DNA of 64,000 nucleotides from the NCBI GenBank assembly GCA_028693055.1, contig JAQUWD010000010.1, forward strand, positions 1 to 64,000. The letters run 5' to 3'. Made by a program: the position numbers and the translations under genes. Under the pieces are notes generated by a model. The model worked only from the letters and a program-made list of their open reading frames with translations. It made no database searches and was not told where the DNA came from. Shown here in pieces: positions 25,802 through 34,755 of this stretch (its first letter is position 1; each line of letters opens with the position of its first letter). The DNA comes from Eubacteriales bacterium. GTDB taxonomy: Bacteria; Bacillota; Clostridia; Christensenellales; Aristaeellaceae.

Positions 25802-28018
25802 TTATGGATGCACGATGATCTTACACGACGGCTGCCCGCTGGTTTCGGTTACCTTTCCGTCGCAAGTCCTTATCGTATAAAAGTGGCATTCAGAGGCGGT
25901 GGAATTGGGCACCCTCACGATTTGCTCTCCGTCCTTAGGCGCATATACATGCAGCTCCAGCCCCTCCCAATAATCGTAATCCGGCCGATCGCACACGGAG
26001 CCCATGGGAATGGCGCTGTTCTCCCGGACCATCAGCGGTAGCGTATGAAAGCCATGCACTTCATGCCGCCACACGCCGCCCTCCGCCGCCTCGCCGGTCA
26101 ACAAATTGACCCATCGTCCTGCGGGCAGATAATAGTCCACGTGATGATCTTTATGGAACACCGGCGCTACCAGCAGACTCTCCCCCAGCATATACTGGGT
26201 ATCGCAGGTCTCGCAGGCGATATCGCCGGGAAATTCCAGCATCATGGGGCGCATGACGGGAATCCCCTTTTCATGGGCTTCCAAGGCTGCATTGAACAGA
26301 TAGGGCATCAGGCGGCATTTCAATTGGGTGAACTCTCTGGCAACGTCGCAGCTTTCCTCGTCAAACAGCCACGGCACGCGGTAGGAGGTGGAGCCGTGCA
26401 GGCGGCTATGGGAGGAAAGCATCCCAAAGGCAATCCAACGCTTGTACACATCCGCCGGCGCGGTTTGCTCAAAGCCGGATATATCGTGGCTCCAAAACGC
26501 AAAACCCGAATGGCTGATGGAAAGGCCGGAACGAAGCGTCTCCGCCATGCTTGCATAGGTGGCGCTATTATCGCCGCTCCAATGGACGGGATATTTCTGC
26601 CCGCCCGCTGTAGCGCTTCGGGCAAAAACGATAGCGTTGCCCTTTCCTTTTTTGCCCTCCACGCATTCGAACACCATCTTGTTATATAAATAGCTGTAAT
26701 AGTTATGCATCCACAGCGGATCGCTGTGATCAAAATACTCGATCTCCCGCACGGGGATACGTTCTCCAAAATCGGTTTTGAAGCAATCTACCCCCATATC
26801 CAGCAGCTTCTCCAGATAGCCGGTAAACCAACGTCTGGCTTCCGGGTTGGTAACGTCCACAATAGCCATGCCGGCTTGCCACAGGTCTGTCTGCCATACA
26901 TCGCCGTTGGCTTTCTTTAGCAGATAACCTTTCTCCATGCCTTCTTCAAAAAGCGGGCTTTCCTGTGCAATGTAAGGGTTAATCCAGCAGCAGATATGCA
27001 GTCCCTTGGCTTTTAAACGGCGAAGCATCTTTTCCGGCTCTGGGAAGGTTTCCTCGTCCCAGCGGAAATCGCACCAGTTGTAGCCCTTCATCCAATAGCA
27101 GTCAAAATGAAAAACGCTGAGCGGGATGCGGCGCTCCGCCATACCGTCGATAAACGAAGCCACCGTTTTCTCATCATATTCTGTGCTAAAGCTGGTGGAC
27201 AGCCACAGACCAAAGCTCCACGCGGGCGGCAACGCGGGGCGACCCGTCAGGGCAGTATAGCGTTCCAAGATCTTTTTAGGCGTTTCCCCGTAGATCAGGT
27301 CGTAGCAAAGCTCTTCTCCTTCCAAGCTGAACTGCACCCGTTCCACCTTTTCGCTGCCCACCTCGAAGCTAACGTCTCCGCTGTTTTCAACAAACACGCC
27401 ATAGCCCCGGTTGGTCATATAGAAGGGAATAGATTTGTAAGCCTGCTCGCTGGCGGTGCCCCCATCGCTATTCCATGTGGAGATTTCCTGCCCGTTCTTC
27501 ACATAGGGCGTAAAGCGTTCTCCAAAGCCGTAGACCCTTTCCCCCACATCCATGTTCAGTGATTCCACCATGTAGCTTTTCCCGCTGGGCTTATGAAAGG
27601 CGTGAGCCATCCCATGGTACTCGGACTCCGTCAATACCTGGTCTCCAGCCTGATAGCTTACCCGCCATCCGGCGGGCGCCTTGTCGATGACAGCGCTGAG
27701 CTCGCCGCTACAAAAGCGATAGGCTTCGGCTGTTTCCTCAATCACCGGCGTTACCGGGGCTTCGTTCAGCTCAAAATATGGCCCCCGCGCCGCTTTGCCC
27801 TTAAAATGGGTCACTTTGACGCGAATCACATTTTCCATCGGTGACGAAAAAGCGACAGTCAAGGTAGCGCTGTTCAGCAAATCTCCACGCCCGTTTATTT
27901 TCTTTGTGGGGCATAGGATTTCCAGACAATTCCCCGTCTTTTTGGCACGATAGCTCTCCACCGCAAAATGCATATCGAATTCCGGTTTTAAAAGCCAGTA
28001 TCCGTTGGTAAACTTCAT
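25802..28018 (-). CDS. Alpha-xylosidase/alpha-glucosidase, GH31 (YicI-like)
   Basis: A 738-residue cytoplasmic GH31 enzyme with the N-terminal beta-sandwich (FTNGYWLLKPEF, IRVKVTHFKG) of YicI-type alpha-xylosidases. The nucleophile Asp is in DCFKTDFGERIP and the acid/base Asp in VHWSGDNSATY. ERVYGFGERFTPYVKNGQ and FHFDCYWMKGYNWCDF line the active site in this family. It removes terminal alpha-xylose or alpha-glucose from imported oligosaccharides. It belongs to the minus-strand polysaccharide locus, 3 bp after a small membrane gene. Confidence 0.92.
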   Translation of the reverse strand: MKFTNGYWLLKPEFDMHFAVESYRAKKTGNCLEILCPTKKINGRGDLLNSATLTVAFSSPMENVIRVKVTHFKGKAARGPYFELNEAPVTPVIEETAEAYRFCSGELSAVIDKAPAGWRVSYQAGDQVLTESEYHGMAHAFHKPSGKSYMVESLNMDVGERVYGFGERFTPYVKNGQEISTWNSDGGTASEQAYKSIPFYMTNRGYGVFVENSGDVSFEVGSEKVERVQFSLEGEELCYDLIYGETPKKILERYTALTGRPALPPAWSFGLWLSTSFSTEYDEKTVASFIDGMAERRIPLSVFHFDCYWMKGYNWCDFRWDEETFPEPEKMLRRLKAKGLHICCWINPYIAQESPLFEEGMEKGYLLKKANGDVWQTDLWQAGMAIVDVTNPEARRWFTGYLEKLLDMGVDCFKTDFGERIPVREIEYFDHSDPLWMHNYYSYLYNKMVFECVEGKKGKGNAIVFARSATAGGQKYPVHWSGDNSATYASMAETLRSGLSISHSGFAFWSHDISGFEQTAPADVYKRWIAFGMLSSHSRLHGSTSYRVPWLFDEESCDVAREFTQLKCRLMPYLFNAALEAHEKGIPVMRPMMLEFPGDIACETCDTQYMLGESLLVAPVFHKDHHVDYYLPAGRWVNLLTGEAAEGGVWRHEVHGFHTLPLMVRENSAIPMGSVCDRPDYDYWEGLELHVYAPKDGEQIVRVPNSTASECHFYTIRTCDGKVTETSGQPSCKIIVHP

Positions 28019-28020
28019 GG

Positions 28021-28494
28021 TTACGCCTCCTTTTTAACCGCCGCAGCGCCTCTTTTGGACAACAGCGCATTTTGATAGCTAATCATGATATGGCAGGGCG
28101 CAAAAATAATCGCCGCAGCCATCAGCGGTATGGATAAAAGCATCACTCCGCTGAATAGGAACATGATAGACGGTAAAATCGAAAGGGTCAGCGCCCGAAA
28201 GACGCTATTTTGATGAAAGCATACGACCCAAACAGTGCAATAAGCAATGACCAGAAGGCCGTTTACAATCAGGTACACAGTCGGTGCTTCCCCGAACCAA
28301 AAGCCAAACCACGTACCCGGAATATTGATGATCATCAATCCAAAGCATCCAAAGCGTCCAATTTGCTCCAAGAGATCAACGCTTCGGTTTTGCCAAAGAT
28401 TATCGAAGCCGTCTTTGCACTTGGCCGCAAAAATCATATTGGGAATCATGATCGCTACTATGATGACAAAGCCGTATTCGTTAAACCATCCCAT
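28021..28494 (-). CDS. Small membrane protein, unknown
   Basis: A 157-residue protein from the ATG at 28494, preceded by a G-rich stretch; an ATG 54 bases higher has no ribosome site. About five hydrophobic segments are visible (YGFVIIVAIMIPNMIF; FGCFGLMIINIPGTWFGFW; VYLIVNGLLVIAYCTVWVV; SILPSIMFLFSGVMLLSI; LMAAAIIFAPCHIMI). Family not recognised. It lies between the esterase and the GH31 enzyme on the same strand. Confidence 0.65.
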   Translation of the reverse strand: MGWFNEYGFVIIVAIMIPNMIFAAKCKDGFDNLWQNRSVDLLEQIGRFGCFGLMIINIPGTWFGFWFGEAPTVYLIVNGLLVIAYCTVWVVCFHQNSVFRALTLSILPSIMFLFSGVMLLSIPLMAAAIIFAPCHIMISYQNALLSKRGAAAVKKEA

Positions 28495-28592
28495 CCCTTG
28501 TTTCCCCCCGCAGTTAAAAAATGCATGCCAGCCCATGGCTTTGTTCATCTTAGCACTTTTCGAAACAAGCGTCCAGTGGACTGAACCATTTC

Positions 28593-29813
28593 CTATGCTT
28601 GTTTGGAGGAATTGGTTTCACCTTTGGCGGCGGCAATCGCGTCAAGCAACGCACGCGTGGATTTTTCCATCGCGTCGAAGCGCTCCTTCTGGGTCTGTGA
28701 ACGGTAGCTTTTGGCAGCGGGATGGAATTGCTCCCAAAGGTTTTCCGGCGGCTGAAAGGGAGTATTCATCAAGTGACGATAAAAAGGGAAAAAGCGGCAC
28801 AGCTCGTCCGCTATGTAGGACGCAAACCGATAAGCTCCGTACTCATTGGTATGGGTGTAATCGCCGGGATGGAAATAGCCCTCAGCGTTTTTTTCGCCAA
28901 GCTTCTGGAGGAGACTGACGGAATAGCCGTGCAGGTCGACGCATAGCAGATTCATTTCATTAGCCAGCTCCTTTACCGCCTTGGCATGGTCTGCCAAAAG
29001 ATCGTGATAGACCTTTTGTTCCTTCCAGATATTACGTCCAAGGGGCGTAACCAAAATGGGAACCCCGCCCAGCTCCATAACCTCCTGCGCAAAGCGACGA
29101 AGGTTATGGGGATATTCGCGGTTTGCCAACAAACGCTTCTCCTTTTGGTCGTTATGACCGAATTGAAAAAGGCAACAATCGCCGGGCTTTAGAAAGGTCT
29201 GTACGATGGAAAAGTGACCTTCGCTTCGAAAGGTCTCGGTCGTCAGCCCCGAATGAGCCTGATTTTCTATCGCTACAGAACCAAAGAGGCATGCGGGCAA
29301 CGCCTGTCCCCAAGAGGCGTAACAGCCGCCGGGCGAATAGGGAATCCCGGAGCTTTGGTCCGTCACTGTAGAATCACCGCAGAGAAAAATGGCTGGTATG
29401 GTAGGCATGGCCTCGCCATAGCAGCTTTCCAAGCAGATTGCTACAGCCTCTGGCTTCTCTGTGCAGAAGCTGAAAAACAGCCGTTCGATTGGAAATATCG
29501 TTTCGCAGTCCCGGGGCAGAATCTTCGCAAGCGATACATACCATGTCGCCTCATAGCGCTCCCCGGCCTTCAACGAGATCAAATCGCGCAGCTGCTTGCG
29601 CCCAGAAAATAGAAACAAGCGATTCACGTTTTCAAGAGCGTACAGCTTCACATGGAGCGCGTACCGTCCGGCAGGAAGCGCGTCGCTGCAATAGCTTACC
29701 GGGATGAAGCCGGGCATGCCCGAATCCTCCGGTAGAAAGCCGTCCGTCAGCTCGGGGTATGCGTCGACAGGTCGTTCAGGTTGACGATGAAAGGGGTGAA
29801 GCGAATAGTGCAT
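28593..29813 (-). CDS. SGNH esterase, rhamnogalacturonan acetylesterase-like (CE12)
   Basis: A 406-residue protein. The N-terminal about 140 residues look like a beta-sandwich accessory region. An SGNH hydrolase domain follows: block I LCGDSTVTDQ with the Ser nucleophile, block III FGHNDQKE, and block V HTNEYGAYRFA with the upstream Asp-x-x-His pair (GDYTH). This pattern matches rhamnogalacturonan acetylesterases (RhgT, CE12), which strip acetyl groups from RG-I. No signal peptide, so it acts on imported fragments. It follows the binding-protein gene and its terminator. Confidence 0.87.
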   Translation of the reverse strand: MHYSLHPFHRQPERPVDAYPELTDGFLPEDSGMPGFIPVSYCSDALPAGRYALHVKLYALENVNRLFLFSGRKQLRDLISLKAGERYEATWYVSLAKILPRDCETIFPIERLFFSFCTEKPEAVAICLESCYGEAMPTIPAIFLCGDSTVTDQSSGIPYSPGGCYASWGQALPACLFGSVAIENQAHSGLTTETFRSEGHFSIVQTFLKPGDCCLFQFGHNDQKEKRLLANREYPHNLRRFAQEVMELGGVPILVTPLGRNIWKEQKVYHDLLADHAKAVKELANEMNLLCVDLHGYSVSLLQKLGEKNAEGYFHPGDYTHTNEYGAYRFASYIADELCRFFPFYRHLMNTPFQPPENLWEQFHPAAKSYRSQTQKERFDAMEKSTRALLDAIAAAKGETNSSKQA

Positions 29814-29866
29814 CGTCTAATGGCTCCTCTCAAGAGTAAGAATAGCTGATGTTTCGGTTCGAAAAT

Positions 29867-29888
29867 GGCCGGGAATCGCTTCCCGGCC
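29867..29888 (-). terminator. Intercistronic terminator after the binding-protein gene
   Basis: A perfect 9-bp inverted repeat (GGCCGGGAA / TTCCCGGCC), loop GCGA, then ATTTTC on the minus strand. It lies between the solute-binding-protein gene and the esterase gene, likely limiting read-through so that binding protein is made in excess. Confidence 0.75.
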
Positions 29889-29903
29889 ACCTGTTTATCT
29901 TGT

Positions 29904-31565
29904 TTACTTTTTGGAAATATCGGGGAGCTTGGTGGTGTTGCCGGCTTCATAGGCTGCCAAACGCTCGTCGAGTATCTCCTGATAGCCAGCGTCCAAGTAC
30001 TCTTGGCACAGCTGGTCATACAAGGCGTCAAACTCAGCAGGTTCGCATTTGATGAGCTGAGAGAAATAACCCTGATACAGGCTCAACAGCGTGGCGCTAT
30101 ACTCGCTCTCGCTCTCGATTGCCACTGCGAATACGGGGTCGGAGTACGCATAGCCTTCCAGCGCATAAGCCTTGCTCTTGGCAAAGGTAGCGGTCATTTC
30201 AGCGTTGAAGTCCTGAGGAATGCCCTTGGGCGTGATGGCTGCAATGGACTGCTCTACCGTGCCGTTTACCTTGGAGGCATGGGCCACGCAGGTCATATCG
30301 ATGTTCATGTTGTGGTTGAGCATTTCGTCGCCGCGATAGTCGCCGTTCACAACAGGCAGGCCATCCTCGCCGAGGGTGTAGGTTACGCCTTCAATGCCGT
30401 TCTCCATTACGAAGAGCACCTCGGGCTGTACCATCCACTCCATGTACATCCAAGCAGCCTTCAGCTGGTCAGCGGTGGCGTAGCTGGAGAAGCCAACGAT
30501 CATGCCGAAGGGATTATCGGCACGGGTAGCGGGAGTGGCAACGCCCTCTTCAAGGACGCAATCGGGATCCTGAATAGCCAGCTTAGCGTCGGGGTTCTTC
30601 TCGTAGAAAGCGTTGAGCCAGTCTACATTGGCGCTCATGTATCCGCCGTAGCTGTAGGTCTTGCCGTTGATGAAATCGGTCTGCTCCTGAGAAGCGGCGC
30701 CGTCCATGGTCACAGCCAGATCAAACTCGGAGGAATACCAGCCCTGATGATACTCGGCGTTGAAGCGCTTCAGCATCCGCTTGGTAGCTTCCATGGTGAA
30801 GGCGGGGGTGCCCAAGGAGGATTCCTTTACCCATTCCGTCTCGTCCGCCGGGAAATCGCGGTAGCCGAAATTGGCAATGTAAGCGCTGGCGGGCAAGCCG
30901 CGAGGCATGGGGTTCTCGGTAATACCGGCCTCAATAATCTTATTGATGGCCTCGGTCTGCTCGGCATAGCTCTGGGGAACGTGATCGTAGCCAACCTGCT
31001 CCAGCCAATCCATACGCACGAAGGTATAGTAGCTATAGGGGGTGTTGTAATAGGGACGCTCGGAGAGCACGAAGTAATCCGTACCGTTGATGGCGGTATA
31101 GCCCAACTGGTTGTTGTCTACCATCTTCTGATAATAGGTGGGAGCCACAGCCTTGAAGGCTTCCAAATCCAGCGGCTGCATCGCGCCGTCGTTGGCCCAC
31201 TGGGCAACCTTAGGATAATCGTACTCCATCATGATGGTGGGGGTATCCTCAGAGGCGATCAGCAGGGAATACTTGGTCATGACGTCGCCGCGAGGAATCG
31301 CTACGAACTTTACATCGATGTTCCATTTGTCGCCAAATTCGCTCTGGATCCATTTGGTCCAGTAGTTATCGTCCACAGCGGGATAGCCTTCCTTGGAACG
31401 GTCGTACACGGGAACGGTAATGGTTACGCGCTCGGCAAAGGCGCTCCAATCCGCGGGCAGCGCAGGGTCGGCCGTAGGAGCGGCAGCCTCGGCGGAAGCG
31501 AAGGAGCAAACGCTTGCCATCATCATGATAGCCAGAATCAGGGATAACCAGCGAGAACGTTTCAT
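29904..31565 (-). CDS. Extracellular solute-binding protein for oligosaccharides (LplA/YtcQ-like)
   Basis: A 553-residue family 1 binding protein. A Sec signal peptide ends in SFASA with no lipobox-type LxxC. The large size and segments such as SLLIASEDTPTIMMEYDYP and SYYTFVRMDWLEQVGYDHVP match the LplA/YtcQ group feeding LplB/LplC permeases, which import oligosaccharides in Gram-positives. GGAGGATG precedes the ATG. The two permease genes lie immediately upstream on the same strand. The locus suggests pectin fragments as cargo. Confidence 0.9.
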   Translation of the reverse strand: MKRSRWLSLILAIMMMASVCSFASAEAAAPTADPALPADWSAFAERVTITVPVYDRSKEGYPAVDDNYWTKWIQSEFGDKWNIDVKFVAIPRGDVMTKYSLLIASEDTPTIMMEYDYPKVAQWANDGAMQPLDLEAFKAVAPTYYQKMVDNNQLGYTAINGTDYFVLSERPYYNTPYSYYTFVRMDWLEQVGYDHVPQSYAEQTEAINKIIEAGITENPMPRGLPASAYIANFGYRDFPADETEWVKESSLGTPAFTMEATKRMLKRFNAEYHQGWYSSEFDLAVTMDGAASQEQTDFINGKTYSYGGYMSANVDWLNAFYEKNPDAKLAIQDPDCVLEEGVATPATRADNPFGMIVGFSSYATADQLKAAWMYMEWMVQPEVLFVMENGIEGVTYTLGEDGLPVVNGDYRGDEMLNHNMNIDMTCVAHASKVNGTVEQSIAAITPKGIPQDFNAEMTATFAKSKAYALEGYAYSDPVFAVAIESESEYSATLLSLYQGYFSQLIKCEPAEFDALYDQLCQEYLDAGYQEILDERLAAYEAGNTTKLPDISKK

Positions 31566-31634
31566 GTTTCATCCTCCTTTTAATTGGGTCAGGATTATGT
31601 CAAGCCGCTTCCTGCGGCTTAGTCAACAAAGAGC

Positions 31635-32540
31635 TCAGCCCTTTACCGCGCCGATCATGACGCCCTGCACAAAGTACTTCTGCACAAAGGGATAAACGCA
31701 AATGATGGGCAGCGTGGCAAACATGATTGCCGCCGCCTGCAATACCTCCGGTGTGCTGGTACTGGCGGCGCTTTCGGAAAGGCTGATGGTTTCCGTGGTG
31801 GAGGCGGACAGCACCATATTGCTCAGGATATACTGAATGGGCTGCAGCGCCTTGGTGGTAATATAGTAACGCGCGTCGGCGTAGGCGTTCCAGCGGCCTA
31901 CGGCGTAGAACAACGCCAGCGTGGCTAAAATGGGCTTTGATAGCGGAAGCACAATCTTCCAAAGAATTTGCAGATTGGACGCGCCGTCCAGAAACGCGGC
32001 TTCCTCTAAGCTATCGGGAATGGTGGTCTGCAAGTAGCTTTTCATGATCAGCATATTATAGGGTGAAAAGGAAAGCGGCAGTACCAGCGCCCACATGGTA
32101 TTGAGCAGCCCCAGCTGCTTCATCAGCAGATATTCCGGAATGAGGCCCGCGCTGAAATACATGGTAAACATCAGCACAAAGGATAGAAAGGTACGGCCCT
32201 TCAACCGGCGGCGACTCAACGGATAAGCAGCGCAGACGGTAACGACCATGCCAATCAAGGTGAACAGCACCGTCACCTCCACGGTGTAAAGCATGGAGTG
32301 GGTTAGCTGTCCATCCGCAAAAATAGCGCGATATGCGTCAACGGTAACCCCTTTAGGCCATAAATACACTGTTTTGGATAGCACGGCGGTATCCGAGGAA
32401 ATGCTCTTTGCCGCAATGTGGATAAAAGGCAGTATGCAGGTCAAGCAGAGCAGCCCAATGACGACCACAATCAGGATATCGCCGATGGACACGCGGTTCA
32501 AAGATGAATGACGTGGTTTGACAACAGCCATCTGGTTCAT
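31635..32540 (-). CDS. Carbohydrate ABC transporter permease (LplC/YtcP-like)
   Basis: A 301-residue permease with six hydrophobic helices and the ATPase-contact EAA loop EEAAFLDGASNLQILWKIVLPLSKP in shortened form (EAAFLDGASN ... VLPLSKP). SISSDTAVLSKTVYLWPKG is typical of the LplC/YtcP group. GGAGGGATATC precedes the ATG. It pairs with the permease encoded 12 bp upstream. No ATPase gene is present, so a shared MsmK-like ATPase elsewhere is expected. Confidence 0.92.
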   Translation of the reverse strand: MNQMAVVKPRHSSLNRVSIGDILIVVVIGLLCLTCILPFIHIAAKSISSDTAVLSKTVYLWPKGVTVDAYRAIFADGQLTHSMLYTVEVTVLFTLIGMVVTVCAAYPLSRRRLKGRTFLSFVLMFTMYFSAGLIPEYLLMKQLGLLNTMWALVLPLSFSPYNMLIMKSYLQTTIPDSLEEAAFLDGASNLQILWKIVLPLSKPILATLALFYAVGRWNAYADARYYITTKALQPIQYILSNMVLSASTTETISLSESAASTSTPEVLQAAAIMFATLPIICVYPFVQKYFVQGVMIGAVKG

Positions 32541-32552
32541 GATATCCCTCCT

Positions 32553-33500
32553 TTACAGCAATCCGTCCTCGCCCATGCGCTTGGCAAACCAGTCGGCGCC
32601 CAGCACCAACAGCAGTCCAACCAACGACTGGAACAAGCCCACTGCGGTGGCACGGCTGAAATTGGAGCCCGCCAAGCCTTTTTCGTAAATATACACAGCC
32701 AGCTGATACTGGAAGTCCTTCACCTGCACATTGCCAAAGGCATATAGACGCTCGTAGTTGGAGCCCATGACCCGGCCTAGGTTCATAATCAGCAGCGTTA
32801 CCGTAGTGGCGCGGATTCCCGGCAGGGTAACGTGCCAGATTTTACCCCAGCGTCCCGCGCCGTCCACGGTTGCCGCCTCGTACAGCTCGCTGTTAATGCC
32901 GGTAATCGCCGCCAGATAAATGATGGTACCCCAGCCCATGCTTTGCCACACGCCGATTAGCAGGTAGCTGGTGGCCCAATGCCATTTCTCCGTCAGGAAG
33001 GGCACGCCCTCGGTGACTGCGCCGCTGTTGACCAACAGGATGTTCACCAGCCCCGTGCTGGGCTTAAACAGCGTATAGGCTACGCTGGCTACGATTACCC
33101 AGGACAGGAAATGGGGAAGATACAAAATAGTTTGAGATACGCGCTTGAAGCGTTTCAGCCGCAGCTCGTTTAACAAAATCGCCAAGATAATCGGTACCGG
33201 GAAGCCAATCAGCAAATCTAGAAAGTTGAACACCAAGGAATTTTTCAGTGCTAAGAAGAAATCCTTATCCCGAAAAACCTTTGCAAAGGTATCGAACCCA
33301 ACCCATTCGCTGCCTGAATACCCCTTCGCGGGCTTATAGTTCATAAACGCCATACGCAGACCCGGATAAGCCGCGTATTTAAAGATCACGACGAACGCCA
33401 CCGGCAGAAGAATCAATAGATACAGCTGCCAATCCTTGCGAAAATATTTCCTCAGTTCCCTACGGTAGGAGGCGCTTCCCATCATTTGTCTGTTCTGCAT
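32553..33500 (-). CDS. Carbohydrate ABC transporter permease (LplB-like)
   Basis: A 315-residue permease from the ATG at 33500, chosen for GGAGAGG; a longer frame to 33653 has no support. Six hydrophobic helices, the N-terminal QLYLLILLPVAFVVIFKYA and the EAA loop (ELYEAATVDGAGRWGKIWH, VTLPGIRATT) define the LplB group. It is first in the transporter operon and faces the divergent AraC gene. A TATAAT lies at 33582-33577 with a poor -35, consistent with activator-dependent transcription. Confidence 0.92.
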   Translation of the reverse strand: MQNRQMMGSASYRRELRKYFRKDWQLYLLILLPVAFVVIFKYAAYPGLRMAFMNYKPAKGYSGSEWVGFDTFAKVFRDKDFFLALKNSLVFNFLDLLIGFPVPIILAILLNELRLKRFKRVSQTILYLPHFLSWVIVASVAYTLFKPSTGLVNILLVNSGAVTEGVPFLTEKWHWATSYLLIGVWQSMGWGTIIYLAAITGINSELYEAATVDGAGRWGKIWHVTLPGIRATTVTLLIMNLGRVMGSNYERLYAFGNVQVKDFQYQLAVYIYEKGLAGSNFSRATAVGLFQSLVGLLLVLGADWFAKRMGEDGLL

Positions 33501-33720
33501 ATTGCATTCCTCTCCGTAACCTATCTGATTGTTTTCCCATCGCCTGCCAAAACGATATCCTCTCTCGGATGATTCTATTATAGAAAATTGGACGCCCCAT
33601 AATCTAGCAAATATCAATGAATAAATGCGCAAAAACGATGATTTATTTGTCAAAAAATTCTAAAACCTTTACGATTCATGGCTTTGTTGGTCAACAGATG
33701 GCAATCAAAAACATTTTAAA

Positions 33721-33749
33721 TTGCATATAGTCCGCAAAAATGCTATACT
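33721..33749 (+). promoter_or_regulatory. Promoter of the AraC-family regulator
   Basis: TTGCAT (33721-33726), a 17-bp spacer and TATACT (33744-33749), 35 bases before the ATG at 33784. It lies in the gap divergent from the lplB-like operon. Confidence 0.75.
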
Positions 33750-33783
33750 TAAAGCACTTTCCGACATGCTGGGAGGTATGCGC

Positions 33784-34755
33784 ATGGGCAGACGCGCAAA
33801 GGCCGTCGTGGAATATCGCGAGTACGAGCTTGCACCGGACTTCCCCATTGTGGCGCTGGATGGCGACGATTGGCTGATATCCGATATTCTAAGCGAGCGT
33901 CAGCATTTTCATAATTGTATGGAGATCGGGCTTTGCCGCACAGAAGGCGGCTCGCTGTACTTCGGCACGGAGAAAAGCGCCTTTCAAGCGGGAGACGTAA
34001 GCTGCGTTTCTCATCACGTGGTCCATACCACCTGCTCCACCGCTGGCTGCAAAAGCAAATGGGCCTATCTATTTGTGGAGCCTGTAGGGCTGCTGGGCCA
34101 TGAAGCCTACAGTTCGCTGGGAACCCACTATGACCGTTTATGTAACGACCACCGGCTCATCCATCAGGAGGATCAGCCCAGCGTCCACTTTTTGATTACG
34201 CAAATCCTTCATGAAATGGACGAGCGCCGTCACGGCTATCAGGAGGCTGTGAAAAGCCTATTCTTTCTCTTCTGCCGAGAGCTGCTCGCGTTAAGCCAAA
34301 ACGAAGTGGAGCGGACTGAGCGCAAACATACCTTTGCCCTACAGCCCGCTCTGGATCATATTCATCGTTTTTATACACAGCCCGTCACCGTGGAGGAATT
34401 AGCGGAAATGTGCCATTTAAGCACGCCTCATTTTCGCGCCACCTTCTGCGAAGCTATGGGCATGCCGCCGCTGCGCTTTGTCCACGAAACCCGAATTAAA
34501 CGAGCCTGTGAAATGCTGCGCATGACGGATGAATCCATCCTCTCCGTCAGTGCAAAAACTGGCTTTACCTGTATTTCCAGCTTTAATCGATGCTTTTTGC
34601 AATTGATTGGCATTTCCCCCAAGGCTTACCGCCAGCTTACCGCGAATCTGCCCTCAAAGGGCATGCATACCATCCACTATCAAGGCTGGACAAAGCCGGA
34701 ATCGGTGCCCCGCTATCACAGCTTGAGCGAGGCGACCGATCTTCCAAAGCCTTAG
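33784..34755 (+). CDS. AraC family transcriptional regulator
   Basis: A 323-residue regulator from the ATG at 33784 with GGGAGGT 6 bases upstream. The N-terminal half is a cupin-like sensor (HFHNCMEIGLCRTEGGSLYFG, AGDVSCVSHHVVHT). The C-terminal about 100 residues hold two helix-turn-helix units (VTVEELAEMCHLSTPHFRATF and SVSAKTGFTCISSFNRCF). It probably activates the divergent transporter operon and the rest of the pectin-type locus on sensing a sugar. Its stop overlaps the GH112 stop (TTAG), an unusually tight convergent end. Confidence 0.92.
   Translation: MGRRAKAVVEYREYELAPDFPIVALDGDDWLISDILSERQHFHNCMEIGLCRTEGGSLYFGTEKSAFQAGDVSCVSHHVVHTTCSTAGCKSKWAYLFVEPVGLLGHEAYSSLGTHYDRLCNDHRLIHQEDQPSVHFLITQILHEMDERRHGYQEAVKSLFFLFCRELLALSQNEVERTERKHTFALQPALDHIHRFYTQPVTVEELAEMCHLSTPHFRATFCEAMGMPPLRFVHETRIKRACEMLRMTDESILSVSAKTGFTCISSFNRCFLQLIGISPKAYRQLTANLPSKGMHTIHYQGWTKPESVPRYHSLSEATDLPKP

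Noticed and set aside
29865..31547. A 560-codon open frame on the plus strand opposite the LplA-like binding-protein gene
   Set aside because: It is an antisense shadow of a well-supported gene with signal peptide and ribosome site; it has no ribosome site, no domain and an odd Gly/Val/His-rich composition caused by codon bias.
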